A stretch of DNA of 64,000 nt, taken from Massilia sp. PAMC28688. GTDB taxonomy: Bacteria > Pseudomonadota > Gammaproteobacteria > Burkholderiales > Burkholderiaceae_D. The translations under genes and the position numbers were made by a program. The notes beneath the pieces were generated by a model. The model saw only the letters and a program-made list of their open reading frames with translations, ran no database searches and had not been told where the DNA came from. Positions 1 through 8,376 of the stretch are shown piece by piece. Position 1 is the stretch's first letter, and each line of letters begins with the position of its first letter. Location: NCBI RefSeq assembly GCF_019443445.1, contig NZ_CP080378.1:1860001-1924000 (forward strand). Direction: 5' to 3'.

Positions 1-1
1 C

Positions 2-535
2 ACGGAAACCATCATGCACGATCACGCCGTCCGGCGCGACCAGGTGTTTGTGGCCGGCCTGTCCGCCGGCGGCGCCATGGCTACCATCATGGGAACGCTG
101 TATCCGGACCTGTACGCGGCCGTGGGTGTGCATTCGGGCTTGCCGTTTGCCGCCGCCCATGACCTGCCGTCGGCACTGGCAGCCATGAAGGGCAATTTTG
201 GATCGGCCAGGCCAAGCGGCAAGCCGGTTCCCATCATTGTGTTTCATGGCGATAAGGACACGACCGTCCATCCTGCCTGCGGGGACGAAGTCATCAAGCA
301 AGGAGCGCACACGGCGTCGCGCGATATCGTGGTCGAGCCAGGCCGGGTACCCGATGGGCATGCCTACACCCGCACGGTTCACCAGCGCGCCGACGGCACG
401 CCCCAGGCAGAACAATGGCTGATCCATGGCGCGGGCCACGCCTGGTCGGGCGGCAGTGTGCACGGCAGCTATACGGATGGCAAAGGGCCTGACGCCAGCC
501 GCGAAATGATGCGCTTCTTCCAGACCAAGCGCTAG
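2..535 (+). CDS. PHB depolymerase/esterase family protein, C-terminal part
   Basis: The left window edge cuts this gene; the frame is open from base 2 and stops at 535. The fragment has the alpha/beta-hydrolase nucleophile elbow GLSAGG, an Asp-containing strand end (FHGDKD) and a late His (GAGHAW), so the whole Ser-Asp-His triad is present. This pattern is typical of the short-chain PHB depolymerase/LpqC esterase family, which hydrolyses polyhydroxyalkanoates or other esters, usually after secretion. The N-terminus and any signal peptide lie outside the window. The exact substrate cannot be told from this part; a feruloyl-esterase-like activity is an alternative. Confidence 0.8.
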   Translation, partial: TETIMHDHAVRRDQVFVAGLSAGGAMATIMGTLYPDLYAAVGVHSGLPFAAAHDLPSALAAMKGNFGSARPSGKPVPIIVFHGDKDTTVHPACGDEVIKQGAHTASRDIVVEPGRVPDGHAYTRTVHQRADGTPQAEQWLIHGAGHAWSGGSVHGSYTDGKGPDASREMMRFFQTKR

Positions 536-567
536 CGCAGCACCGGGTGGCGCGGCGCGCCATCCGG

Positions 568-843
568 CTAGCGAGTTGTGCGCGACTTTTCGAAGTACAG
601 CTTCATGCCGAGCACCCCGGCGGCAAGCATCAGCGTGATGCTGTTGGCCACGACGACGGGCACCGAGTTTATGGCGATCCCGTAGGCAAGCCACAAGCCG
701 ACGCCAAACATGAAGATGGCGTACATGCCCACCGATAGGCCGGGCGCGCCACGCTGGCGCCAGACCATCAGGACCTGTGGAATGAAGGCACCCGTGGTGC
801 ACACGGCTGCTGCAAAACCAAGGTGTTCCGCGGTAAGGGGCAT
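568..843 (-). CDS. SemiSWEET family sugar transporter
   Basis: A 91-residue protein with three predicted membrane helices and the PQ-loop element FIPQVLMVWR in helix 1, matching bacterial SemiSWEETs (MtN3/saliva half-transporters), which dimerise to move sugars passively across the inner membrane. Its length is normal for the family. It converges on the upstream esterase with a gap of about 30 bases. The start is the ATG at 843; a GGAGGA further upstream is too far away to be its ribosome site, so initiation is not strongly marked. The substrate cannot be inferred. Confidence 0.8.
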   Translation of the reverse strand: MPLTAEHLGFAAAVCTTGAFIPQVLMVWRQRGAPGLSVGMYAIFMFGVGLWLAYGIAINSVPVVVANSITLMLAAGVLGMKLYFEKSRTTR

Positions 844-981
844 GCATGCTTTCTGCTCATTGAAGTCCTCCGATTATAAGTTAGCAGGCGGTGATCCCGG
901 ATATCGGTGTCGTACGAGTGGCCCATGGCGCCCTCCCCTGATGCATTGTCAGGGACTGTCCGGCTTGGACCACGATTTTCG

Positions 982-1176
982 TCAATCGCTCGCGGGCAGG
1001 ACGGGGGAACTTTGCTGGGATGCGATATGCCGCGCCAGGCAGGCGGGGCACCAGCAGCTGGCGTCCACGCCCGGCACGGCCACCACGGGCGGCAGCGCCA
1101 CGCACCAGCATGGGGCGTCGAGCCCGTCGGCCATGGCGCATCCGAAACTGGCGCCGCAGCGGCTGCAGGTACTCAT
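982..1176 (-). CDS. Cysteine-rich CWC family protein
   Basis: A 64-residue protein with a leading CSRCGASFGC, then CWC, then a second CWCPAC cluster. This paired Cys-Trp-Cys layout matches the small Cys_rich_CWC family, thought to bind metal (probably zinc) through paired Cys motifs; no biochemical role is established that I know of. It is divergent from argB with about 145 bases between the two starts. The length is typical. No signal peptide is seen, so it is probably cytoplasmic. Confidence 0.75.
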   Translation of the reverse strand: MSTCSRCGASFGCAMADGLDAPCWCVALPPVVAVPGVDASCWCPACLARHIASQQSSPVLPASD

Positions 1177-1235
1177 GCGGAAGGCTCTTTCATAGGGGCA
1201 GTGGACAATTACGGCTCAGCCTAACGGAACGGGAA

Positions 1236-1263
1236 TTAAAATACAACAAGTTGGCCCTATAAT
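1236..1263 (+). promoter_or_regulatory. Putative sigma-70 promoter of argB
   Basis: A perfect -10 TATAAT (1258-1263) lies 16 bases after TTAAAA (1236-1241). The predicted leader (about 1270-1321) includes part of a stable hairpin, ACAGGG-TTCG-CCCTGT (1268-1283), near the likely transcript start. Confidence 0.5.
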
Positions 1264-1321
1264 GGCCACAGGGTTCGCCCTGTTGCCTGTAAAATCTCGC
1301 AAAATTTTAATCGGACCTGCC

Positions 1322-2248
1322 ATGACCGCTCCTTTGCCCAATTTGAAAATCGACTCGTCCGACGACCTCGCCTCGGTCTCCCCGCAGATCAAGGCGCAGA
1401 TCCTGGCCGAAGCGTTGCCGTACATTCGTAATTTCCATGGCAAAACCATTGTCATCAAATACGGCGGCAACGCCATGACCGACGAGCGCCTCAAGCATGG
1501 CTTTGCGCGCGACGTCATCCTGCTCAAGCTGGTGGGCATGAACCCGGTGGTGGTGCACGGCGGCGGCCCGCAAATCGACAATGCGCTCAAAAAGATTGGC
1601 AAGCAAGGCAGTTTCGTGCAGGGCATGCGCATTACCGACGAAGAAACCATGGAAGTGGTGGAGTGGGTGCTGGGCGGCGAAGTGCAGCAGGATATCGTGA
1701 TGCTGATTAACCACTACGGTGGCCAGGCCGTGGGCCTGACCGGCAAGGACGGCGGCCTGATCCGCGCGCGCAAGATGGCCATGCCGGACAAGGAAAATCC
1801 TGGCGAGTTCCTGGACATCGGCTTTGTCGGCGAAATCGATGCCATCAACCCCGCCGTGGTCAAGGCCCTGCAGGACGATGCGTTCATCCCGATCATTTCG
1901 CCGATCGGCTTCGGCCAGGATGGCCAGGCCTACAACATCAACGCCGACGTTGTCGCCGGCAAGATCGCGGAAATCCTGAAAGCGGAAAAGCTGATCATGA
2001 TGACCAACATCGCCGGTGTACAGGACAAGAAGGGCAACCTCGTGACCGACCTGTCGGCCCGTGAAATCGATGAAATGTTTGCCGACGGTACCATCTCCGG
2101 CGGCATGCTGCCAAAGATCTCGTCCGCGCTCGATGCTGCCAAGTCGGGCGTGAACACGGTCCACATTATCGATGGGCGCATCGAACACTCTTTACTGCTC
2201 GAAGTCTTGACCGAACAGGCGTTTGGAACTATGATCCGCTCGCACTAA
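1322..2248 (+). CDS. argB: Acetylglutamate kinase
   Basis: Phosphorylates N-acetyl-L-glutamate with ATP, the second step of cyclic arginine biosynthesis in the cytoplasm. The 308-residue product shows the amino-acid-kinase motifs in order: the phosphate-binding lysine in IKYGGNAM (Lys46), substrate loop [16 protein letters not shown], and the family C-terminus ending EQAFGTMI. An in-frame ATG at 1262 would add 20 residues, but that codon overlaps the -10 TATAAT; I chose 1322, where homology begins. Transcription probably continues towards the tRNA gene 33 bases downstream. Identity is secure; arginine feedback control is common in the family but cannot be read here. Confidence 0.97.
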   Translation: MTAPLPNLKIDSSDDLASVSPQIKAQILAEALPYIRNFHGKTIVIKYGGNAMTDERLKHGFARDVILLKLVGMNPVVVHGGGPQIDNALKKIGKQGSFVQGMRITDEETMEVVEWVLGGEVQQDIVMLINHYGGQAVGLTGKDGGLIRARKMAMPDKENPGEFLDIGFVGEIDAINPAVVKALQDDAFIPIISPIGFGQDGQAYNINADVVAGKIAEILKAEKLIMMTNIAGVQDKKGNLVTDLSAREIDEMFADGTISGGMLPKISSALDAAKSGVNTVHIIDGRIEHSLLLEVLTEQAFGTMIRSH

Positions 2249-2281
2249 GTTTTTGTGGCAGCGCTCGCTGCCGCATCTGCC

Positions 2282-2356
<75 letters not shown>

Positions 2357-2372
2357 ATCCCCCGCATGTGCC

Positions 2373-3260
2373 TCAATACACCCGCTCGACCTGCAGGCCG
2401 CGCGCGCGCAGCAGCGCCGGCACACTGCCATTGCCGACCAGATGCAATACACCGACGGCAGCCACTGCATTGTCGGTGCGCGCCAGGATTCCCGCCAGCT
2501 TGTCGGCCATCGCCACATTGCGTTCATCGAGCAACACTTTTTTCATGAAGCGGCCCGCCACGCTGGTGTCCTTGGCCGTACGTTCGGCAATCTTGTCAAA
2601 ACCCTCCTGGTCGGCCGTGCGCCAAGCCTCGACGATCATGCGCACTTCCTCGCTTTGCTTGCCCGATTCGATCAGGGCCACGCTGTCTTCGAGCAGGCGC
2701 AGCTGTTCAGCTTCGGACAGGCGGCTGAACAGGCTCATCTGCGAGGCTGGTGTCTCCAGCGCCACGATCGGCACCTTGGCTGCCCGCGCCAGCTGCGCCA
2801 GGTGGCCATCGACGGACAGGTCGGCGCGGTAGCCAAGGCTGGCGTACTCGGCCATGGCCAGCACGGTGGCCACCAGCCAGGGCTTGAGCCGGGCGACGGC
2901 TTCAGGGTCGAGGCCGGCATTGCTGATGGCCTTGTCGATGCGGCGGCGCAGGGCCGGGGCGATCGGAGCCCCACTCTCGCCCGGTTGCTTCATCCCATGG
3001 GCTTGCATGGCCTGGGCAATGATGGCGGGGTCTTGCGCCGGATCGATTTCCAGCGCCAGCACCGAGGCCTTGCTGACGGCATCGGCAATGCGCGGCTCGA
3101 GCGGGTAGAATCCCGGCTGGCCGACGTGCATGGTGCCAAACAGATACATGGTGTGGCCGTTGGCGGCGACCTTGAACAGCGCGCCGCGGTCCGCGCCCCA
3201 GGCCGGTCCGGCCAGCAGGCAAAGCACGCTCAGGAACACCGTGATAATCTGACGTCGCAT
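2373..3260 (-). CDS. TraB/GumN family exported protein
   Basis: A 295-residue protein with a signal peptide (hydrophobic run then AGPAWGA, residues about 1-23). It carries the TraB/GumN/TIKI hallmarks: LFGTMHVG near the N-terminus, an acidic ALEID strand, and a C-terminal AVGVLHLVG. TIKI relatives are metalloproteases using a GxxH plus a conserved Glu, so a periplasmic hydrolase is possible, but bacterial function is unknown. It diverges from the HAD gene: only 12 bases separate the two ATGs, so their promoters must sit inside each other's coding region unless the HAD gene starts later. Confidence 0.8.
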   Translation of the reverse strand: MRRQIITVFLSVLCLLAGPAWGADRGALFKVAANGHTMYLFGTMHVGQPGFYPLEPRIADAVSKASVLALEIDPAQDPAIIAQAMQAHGMKQPGESGAPIAPALRRRIDKAISNAGLDPEAVARLKPWLVATVLAMAEYASLGYRADLSVDGHLAQLARAAKVPIVALETPASQMSLFSRLSEAEQLRLLEDSVALIESGKQSEEVRMIVEAWRTADQEGFDKIAERTAKDTSVAGRFMKKVLLDERNVAMADKLAGILARTDNAVAAVGVLHLVGNGSVPALLRARGLQVERVY

Positions 3261-3272
3261 TCAATTTCCTTG

Positions 3273-4052
3273 ATGAATTTTTCGCGTAAAGCCACTCCTG
3301 TGCCGAATAGTACCGCGTCCTCCCCGCTCTGGCTCTTTGATCTGGACAATACTTTGCACGATGCTTCCCATGCAATTTTTCCCACGATTAGCGCGAACAT
3401 GAATGTATTTATCGCGCGCCTGCTCGGTGACGGGGTCACCCATGCGACGCGCGAACAGGTCGATGCGGCGCGCATCGGTTACTGGAAACGCTACGGCGCC
3501 ACCCTGCTCGGCCTGGTCAAGCACCACCAGGTCAACGCCACCGAGTTCCTGCGCGACACCCACCACCTGGACGACCTGGCCAGCATGATGCGCTTTGAAC
3601 GGGGAATCTCGCGCCTGCTCGCGCGTCTGCCGGGCCGCAAGATCCTGCTGACCAATGCGCCTACCCGTTATTCGAGCGACGTGATGCGGCACCTGGGCCT
3701 GCGCCGCCACTTCAGCCACCACATCGCCATTGAAAACATGCAGGTCCACGGCCAGCTGCGCCCCAAGCCGTCCAGCCTCATGCTGCGCCGGCTGCTGCGC
3801 AAGCATGGGGTGGCGGCCTCGCGCTGCATCCTGGTGGAAGACACGCTGGACAACCTGCGCAGCGCCAAGCGCGTGGGCATGCGCACGGTGTGGGTCACCC
3901 AGTACCTGCGCATGCTCGAAGCCAGTGGCAGCGCCGCCCTGCCGCGCATGCGAAAACGCCCCGCGTTCGTGGATGTCAAAGTAAAATCGCTACGCCAGCT
4001 GCCGGCCCGCCTGCACCGGCTGCGCACTTCCCCCACCCTACCAGCGAGATAA
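3273..4052 (+). CDS. Pyrimidine 5'-nucleotidase-like HAD hydrolase
   Basis: A 259-residue HAD phosphatase, class I cap. Motif I is LFDLDNTL with nucleophile and acid/base Asp, motif II is ILLTNAP, motif III a Lys in RPKPSS, and motif IV ILVEDTLDNL. This matches the bacterial branch annotated as pyrimidine 5'-nucleotidase (related to yeast SDT1), removing phosphate from UMP/CMP-like substrates. The ATG at 3273 is only 12 bases from the divergent TraB start; a GTG near 3300 is an alternative start and would leave all catalytic motifs intact. It directly precedes slmA with a 1-base gap, suggesting co-transcription. Confidence 0.85.
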   Translation: MNFSRKATPVPNSTASSPLWLFDLDNTLHDASHAIFPTISANMNVFIARLLGDGVTHATREQVDAARIGYWKRYGATLLGLVKHHQVNATEFLRDTHHLDDLASMMRFERGISRLLARLPGRKILLTNAPTRYSSDVMRHLGLRRHFSHHIAIENMQVHGQLRPKPSSLMLRRLLRKHGVAASRCILVEDTLDNLRSAKRVGMRTVWVTQYLRMLEASGSAALPRMRKRPAFVDVKVKSLRQLPARLHRLRTSPTLPAR

Positions 4053-4053
4053 C

Positions 4054-4632
4054 ATGGCAAGCACCAAGCCGGGTCAGCGCAAACTGCAAATTCTCCAGGC
4101 CCTGGCCGCCATGCTGGAGCAGCCCAAGGGCGAGAAGATCACCACGGCGGCACTGGCCAGGCGGCTTGAGGTGTCCGAGGCTGCCCTGTACCGCCATTTC
4201 GCCAGCAAGGCCCAGATGTTCGAGGGCCTGATCGATTTTATCGAGTCCAGCGTGTTCGGCCTGATTAACCAGATCGCCGAACGCGAAGAGCGTGGCCTGG
4301 ACCAGGTCACCGCCACGGTGCAGATGCTGCTCAGTTTTGCCGCCAACAATCCGGGCATGACGCGGGTGCTCACGGGCGACGCCCTGATCAACGAGGACGA
4401 GCGCCTGCAGCTGCGCATGAACCAGTTTTATGACAAGGTGGAGCTGGCGTGCAGGCAGTCGCTGCGCCTGGCCGTCACCCAGGGCCACGGCCAGGAAGCC
4501 GATGTGGCGGCGCGCGCCACGCTCCTGGTGAGCTATGTCACCGGGCGCTGGCACCGCTTTGCCCGCAGCGGCTTTCGCACCGGCCCGGCCGAAGGCAGCG
4601 CCCTGCACCTGTCGCTGATGCTGGCCGCGTGA
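4054..4632 (+). CDS. slmA: Nucleoid occlusion factor SlmA, TetR family
   Basis: A 192-residue TetR-fold protein: N-terminal helix-turn-helix (TTAALARRLEVSEAALYRHF, about residues 30-50) followed by an all-helical dimerisation domain. SlmA binds specific chromosomal sites and blocks FtsZ assembly over unsegregated DNA. It sits between the HAD gene and pabBC, and its TGA overlaps the GTG start of pabBC. This neighbourhood (HAD nucleotidase, slmA) recurs in betaproteobacteria as I remember it. Confidence 0.88.
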   Translation: MASTKPGQRKLQILQALAAMLEQPKGEKITTAALARRLEVSEAALYRHFASKAQMFEGLIDFIESSVFGLINQIAEREERGLDQVTATVQMLLSFAANNPGMTRVLTGDALINEDERLQLRMNQFYDKVELACRQSLRLAVTQGHGQEADVAARATLLVSYVTGRWHRFARSGFRTGPAEGSALHLSLMLAA

Positions 4633-6452
4633 ACGCCCCGCTGCACGACTGCTTCGCGCTGCTGGACGACGCCAGCGCGGCTGATCCGCGCCACGCCCGT
4701 TCGCGCCTGTACAGCGGCCACGCCGGCACCCTGGCATGCCTTGATGCTGCCGGCTGGCCGCCACTGCTCGCCGCCATGCAGGACGCCTTGCAGCGCGGCC
4801 TGTTTGCCGTCCCCGTGCTGAGCTATGAACTGGGCAGCCACCTGATGGGCATTGACGCCCATCCCCTGCCCGGTCCACTGGCGCAGGTGCTGCTGTTCGA
4901 GCGCTGCACCCAGCTCGCGCCCGACGCGGTAGAGGCATGGCTGGCGAAACAAGCCGGCGCGCTTTGCGGCCCGGCCGGCATCGCCAATGTACGTGCCAAC
5001 GTCGACCAGGCGCAGTTTGCACAGGCGCTTGGCGCCATCCACAACTACATCGAGGCTGGCCACACCTACCAGGTCAACTACACCTATCGCCTGCACTTTG
5101 ACGCCTTTGGCTCGCCGTACGCGCTCTATGCCAGGCTGCGTGCCCGCCAGCCGGTGCCTTACGGCGCCCTGATCGGGCTGCCCAGCGGCGGCGCCATCCT
5201 GTCCCTTTCGCCGGAACTGTTCGTGCGCCACGCGCAGGGAGAGCTGGTGACGCGGCCGATGAAGGGCACGGCGCCGGCCAGCGATGACGATGCCGACAAC
5301 GCGCGCCGCGCCGCGGCACTGGCAGCCGACGCCAAGAACCGGGCAGAAAACCTGATGATCGTGGACCTGTTGCGCAATGACCTGGGACGCGTCGCCACCA
5401 CCGGCAGCGTGACGGTGCCAAACCTGTTCGACGTGCAACGCTACAGCAGCGTGCTGCAAATGACGTCCACGGTACGCGCCCGACTGCGCCCCGGCGCCGG
5501 GCTGGCCGAGATCTTCGCGGCGCTGTACCCGTGCGGCTCCATCACGGGTGCCCCCAAGCGCCGTACCATGGAAATCATCCGCGAACTCGAACCGGCCGCG
5601 CGCGGCGTCTACACCGGTGCCATTGGCTGGTTCGATCCGCCGGCCGGCCACGCGATGGGCGACTTTTGCCTGTCCGTGCCGATCCGCACACTGGCCCTGG
5701 GCCCGCAGCAGGACGGCGTGCGGCAGGGCGAAATGGGCGTGGGCGCCGGCATCGTGTTCGACAGCGACGCCGGCGAGGAGTATGCCGAGTGCCAGCTCAA
5801 GGCGCGCTTCCTCACCGGCCTGCCAAACGATTTCGAGCTGTTCGAGACCATGCAGCTGAACGGGCAGCGCTGCCCCATGCTGGCGCAGCACCTGGCGCGG
5901 CTGGCGTCGTCGGCACGCTACTTCGGCTTCGCCTGGAACCAGGATGCTGCCGCCGCTGCCATCGAGGCAGCGGCGTCCCAGCTGGCAGAGGGCACGCACC
6001 GCCTGCGCCTTGGCCTGCGCCAGGACGGCGCCGTCAGCGTCGCCATTTCCCCGCTGCTGGCGCTGGTGCAGCCGGTGGGACTCGTCGTGGCACAGGGCGC
6101 AACGAGCGCGGACGATCTGTTCTTGCGCCACAAGACCAGCATCCGTACGCGCTACGATGAGGCCTGGCGCGCGGCCGAAGCACAAGGCGCCTTTGACGCA
6201 TTGTTTTTCAATGAACGCGGCGAGCTGACCGAGGGTGGGCGCAGCAATGTCTTTGTCAGGCTTGCGGGCCGCTGGTACACCCCGCCCCTTTCCTGCGGCG
6301 TGCTGCCTGGCGTGATGCGCGCGCACGTCCTGGCCGATCCCGCGTGGCAGGCGAGTGAACGCGTGATCACCGCCTCCATGCTGGCGCAGGCAGAGGAGCT
6401 GATGGTGTGTAATGCCCTGCGCGGCCCGCTCAAGGCGCGCCTTGTGGCCTGA
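4629..6452 (+). CDS. pabBC: Fused aminodeoxychorismate synthase component I / aminodeoxychorismate lyase
   Basis: A 607-residue fusion making p-aminobenzoate for folate. Residues about 1-400 are PabB: TYQVNYTYRL, TRPMKGTAPA with the conserved Lys, ENLMIVDLLRNDLGRV, CGSITGAPKRRTMEII and GAGIVFDSDAGEEYAECQ. Residues about 410-607 are a PLP fold-type IV lyase (PabC): the PLP lysine lies in FLRHKTSIR, followed by NERGELTEGGRSNVF and CGVLPGVMR. The start is the GTG at 4629, whose last two bases are part of the slmA TGA (translational coupling). Its stop abuts the convergent hydrolase stop with no gap. The amidotransferase partner PabA is not in the window. Confidence 0.93.
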   Translation: MNAPLHDCFALLDDASAADPRHARSRLYSGHAGTLACLDAAGWPPLLAAMQDALQRGLFAVPVLSYELGSHLMGIDAHPLPGPLAQVLLFERCTQLAPDAVEAWLAKQAGALCGPAGIANVRANVDQAQFAQALGAIHNYIEAGHTYQVNYTYRLHFDAFGSPYALYARLRARQPVPYGALIGLPSGGAILSLSPELFVRHAQGELVTRPMKGTAPASDDDADNARRAAALAADAKNRAENLMIVDLLRNDLGRVATTGSVTVPNLFDVQRYSSVLQMTSTVRARLRPGAGLAEIFAALYPCGSITGAPKRRTMEIIRELEPAARGVYTGAIGWFDPPAGHAMGDFCLSVPIRTLALGPQQDGVRQGEMGVGAGIVFDSDAGEEYAECQLKARFLTGLPNDFELFETMQLNGQRCPMLAQHLARLASSARYFGFAWNQDAAAAAIEAAASQLAEGTHRLRLGLRQDGAVSVAISPLLALVQPVGLVVAQGATSADDLFLRHKTSIRTRYDEAWRAAEAQGAFDALFFNERGELTEGGRSNVFVRLAGRWYTPPLSCGVLPGVMRAHVLADPAWQASERVITASMLAQAEELMVCNALRGPLKARLVA

Positions 6453-7595
6453 CTAGAGCCAGGCCAGCAGATGCGAACGCACCTGGGGTGAGGACAGCAG
6501 CTGCATATGGCCCGTATCGCACACTACCGCCTTGTCAAAACCGAAATCCGGGTCCTCGCCCAGCGCGCTGCGCAAGGGCACCAGGCCGTCGCCGGCCAGC
6601 AGCAGGTCCTTGAGGTCTCCGGGACAGCTGCCGAGGGTGGCGCCGATGGCATGGCATTGCACGCCACGCGGCGCCGGCAAGGATGTGTGATGCGGTGCGC
6701 CTGCAAACCGGTCGCCGCCGGCAAAGTCCTGGGCCAGCACACTGCCGTGGCGCAGGTCGGTGATGCCTTCGCTGCGCAGGCGCGCCAGCCGGGCAAACGG
6801 CGCACTGTAAGGCGAGCCTTCAGTCAGCATGCCTATCCAGTTGCCGCCCCGTTCCAGCGGCGCCCCATGGTGGGGCGTGCCCAGGAATACCAGTTTGCTG
6901 AGCAGGCCGCGCCAGCCATGGCCGGCAAGCTCGGCGTGATGACAGGCGCTGCGCGCCACCAGGCCGCCCATGCTGTGGGCGACGATGACGACTTCCCGCA
7001 CCGGCATGGGCCAGGCATCGACCAGTTCCTGCAGTTGGCGCGCCAGTGCTGCGCCGTTGCGGGAAATATGCAGGCCGCTGTTGTATTCCAGGTAGACAGG
7101 ACAATAGCCGCGCTCGGCCGCCAGGGTGGCGCCGTGGTCCACGCCATCGCGCAGCCACTGGCTGCCATTCATGCACAGGCCATGGGCCAGCACCACGATA
7201 CGGTCAGACACGTCGCCCACCGGCCGCAGGTGCATGGAAATGGCCAGTGGATTGGCGGAGGCCGCCAGGCGATCTCCCAGCACGCCATTGAGCGCCGCCA
7301 CCACCGCCGCCCGCCCCGGCCAGCCGGCATCGCCGCCCAACAGCGGCACCAGGCGCCGCGCCATGCCATCGACACCGCCACCGACGACGCGCGTGACCGA
7401 TTTGACGCTGCGGTAGACCAGCGCTGTCACGCCCGCCACCGGGCGCACGGCCGGTCGCAGCACGGCCGCGCCCAGCGCCTTGTCCAGCACATTCATGTGC
7501 ACCGCTTCCACCAGCTCGGTCACCCCGTGGACGGCTTCCAGCGCCAGGCGCGAGGCGCCCAGCAGGTCGGCGCCGAGGGAGGGCTTGACGGCCAT
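6453..7595 (-). CDS. Lipase-like alpha/beta hydrolase
   Basis: A 380-residue protein with an N-terminal helical extension of about 130 residues before the hydrolase core. The core has VVLAHGLCMNG (oxyanion region), nucleophile elbow VAHSMGGLVARSA, LGTPHHGAPLERGG (lipase/PGAP1-like), a late Asp in LAGDGLVPLRSA and His in CDTGHMQLL. This fits esterase/triacylglycerol-lipase-like enzymes that often act on lipids. No clear signal peptide is seen. It lies 5 bases downstream of the glutathione peroxidase gene and is likely co-transcribed with it. Substrate unknown. Confidence 0.8.
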   Translation of the reverse strand: MAVKPSLGADLLGASRLALEAVHGVTELVEAVHMNVLDKALGAAVLRPAVRPVAGVTALVYRSVKSVTRVVGGGVDGMARRLVPLLGGDAGWPGRAAVVAALNGVLGDRLAASANPLAISMHLRPVGDVSDRIVVLAHGLCMNGSQWLRDGVDHGATLAAERGYCPVYLEYNSGLHISRNGAALARQLQELVDAWPMPVREVVIVAHSMGGLVARSACHHAELAGHGWRGLLSKLVFLGTPHHGAPLERGGNWIGMLTEGSPYSAPFARLARLRSEGITDLRHGSVLAQDFAGGDRFAGAPHHTSLPAPRGVQCHAIGATLGSCPGDLKDLLLAGDGLVPLRSALGEDPDFGFDKAVVCDTGHMQLLSSPQVRSHLLAWL

Positions 7596-7600
7596 CGGGC

Positions 7601-8194
7601 TCAGGACCCGAGTGCCTGTTCGATCCTGGCAACCAGCTGCTTGTCTTCAGGCGTGACCTTGCTGGGGAAATGCTCGATGACCTTGCCATTGCGGCCGATC
7701 AGGTACTTGGTGAAGTTCCACTTGGGCTCCTTGCCCGTGATGCGCGTGAGCTGGCTGTGCAGGGGATTGGCGCTGCTGCCGGTGACGGCGGACTTGGCGA
7801 ACATGGGAAATTTCACGCCATAGGTGTTGTAGCAGAAATCAGCGATTTCCTTGGCATTGCCCGGCTCCTGTTTGCCGAAATCATTCGACGGAAAGCCCAG
7901 CACCACCAGGCCCTTGCCGCCATATTTGGCGTACAGCTTTTCCAGCCCTTCGTACTGGGACGTAAAGCCGCAGTAACTGGCGGTATTGACCACAAGTACA
8001 ACCTTGCCCTGGTACTGGCACAGGTTTTGCGGCGCATCATCCTGCAGCCGCTTGAAGGTCTGGTTGAGCAAGGCCGGGCAAGTGGCCGGCGCAGCGCCGG
8101 TCGGGACGGCAGGAGCCTGGGCCCGGGCCGGCACGGTGGCAAACATGGCCGACACGCCCAAGGCGCAAACAAGTGCTGTTACGTTGGTCATCAT
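7601..8194 (-). CDS. Glutathione peroxidase family protein, exported
   Basis: A 197-residue thiol peroxidase reducing hydroperoxides. The peroxidatic Cys lies in NTASYCGFTSQYEGL (Cys in place of selenocysteine), the Gln in GFPSNDFGKQEPG and the Trp in KWNFTKYL, giving the normal Cys-Gln-Trp catalytic set. The N-terminus is a signal peptide ending ARAQA, so it should act in the periplasm. Starts at 8224, 8194 and 8191 are all possible; I chose 8194 because the shorter signal peptide looks better. Many such enzymes use thioredoxin rather than glutathione. Confidence 0.87.
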   Translation of the reverse strand: MMTNVTALVCALGVSAMFATVPARAQAPAVPTGAAPATCPALLNQTFKRLQDDAPQNLCQYQGKVVLVVNTASYCGFTSQYEGLEKLYAKYGGKGLVVLGFPSNDFGKQEPGNAKEIADFCYNTYGVKFPMFAKSAVTGSSANPLHSQLTRITGKEPKWNFTKYLIGRNGKVIEHFPSKVTPEDKQLVARIEQALGS

Positions 8195-8376
8195 TTTCCC
8201 GGACGCTAAAAATAGAGAATTCATTCTATGCCAATTTTCCAGGCAGCGCCCGGGACCGCAAAGGCTGTCCGCCCGGGGTTGTCAAAAGGCCGCATCCGAT
8301 ACACAAAACAGCTTGCTTAAAAAAATTCCGTACGGCAATATTCGTGGTCTTTACTATTCCATTGCGAAGGTCCACC

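Noticed and set aside
1307..2188. A 293-codon minus-strand frame
   Set aside because: Antisense shadow of argB with low-complexity His/Asp composition.
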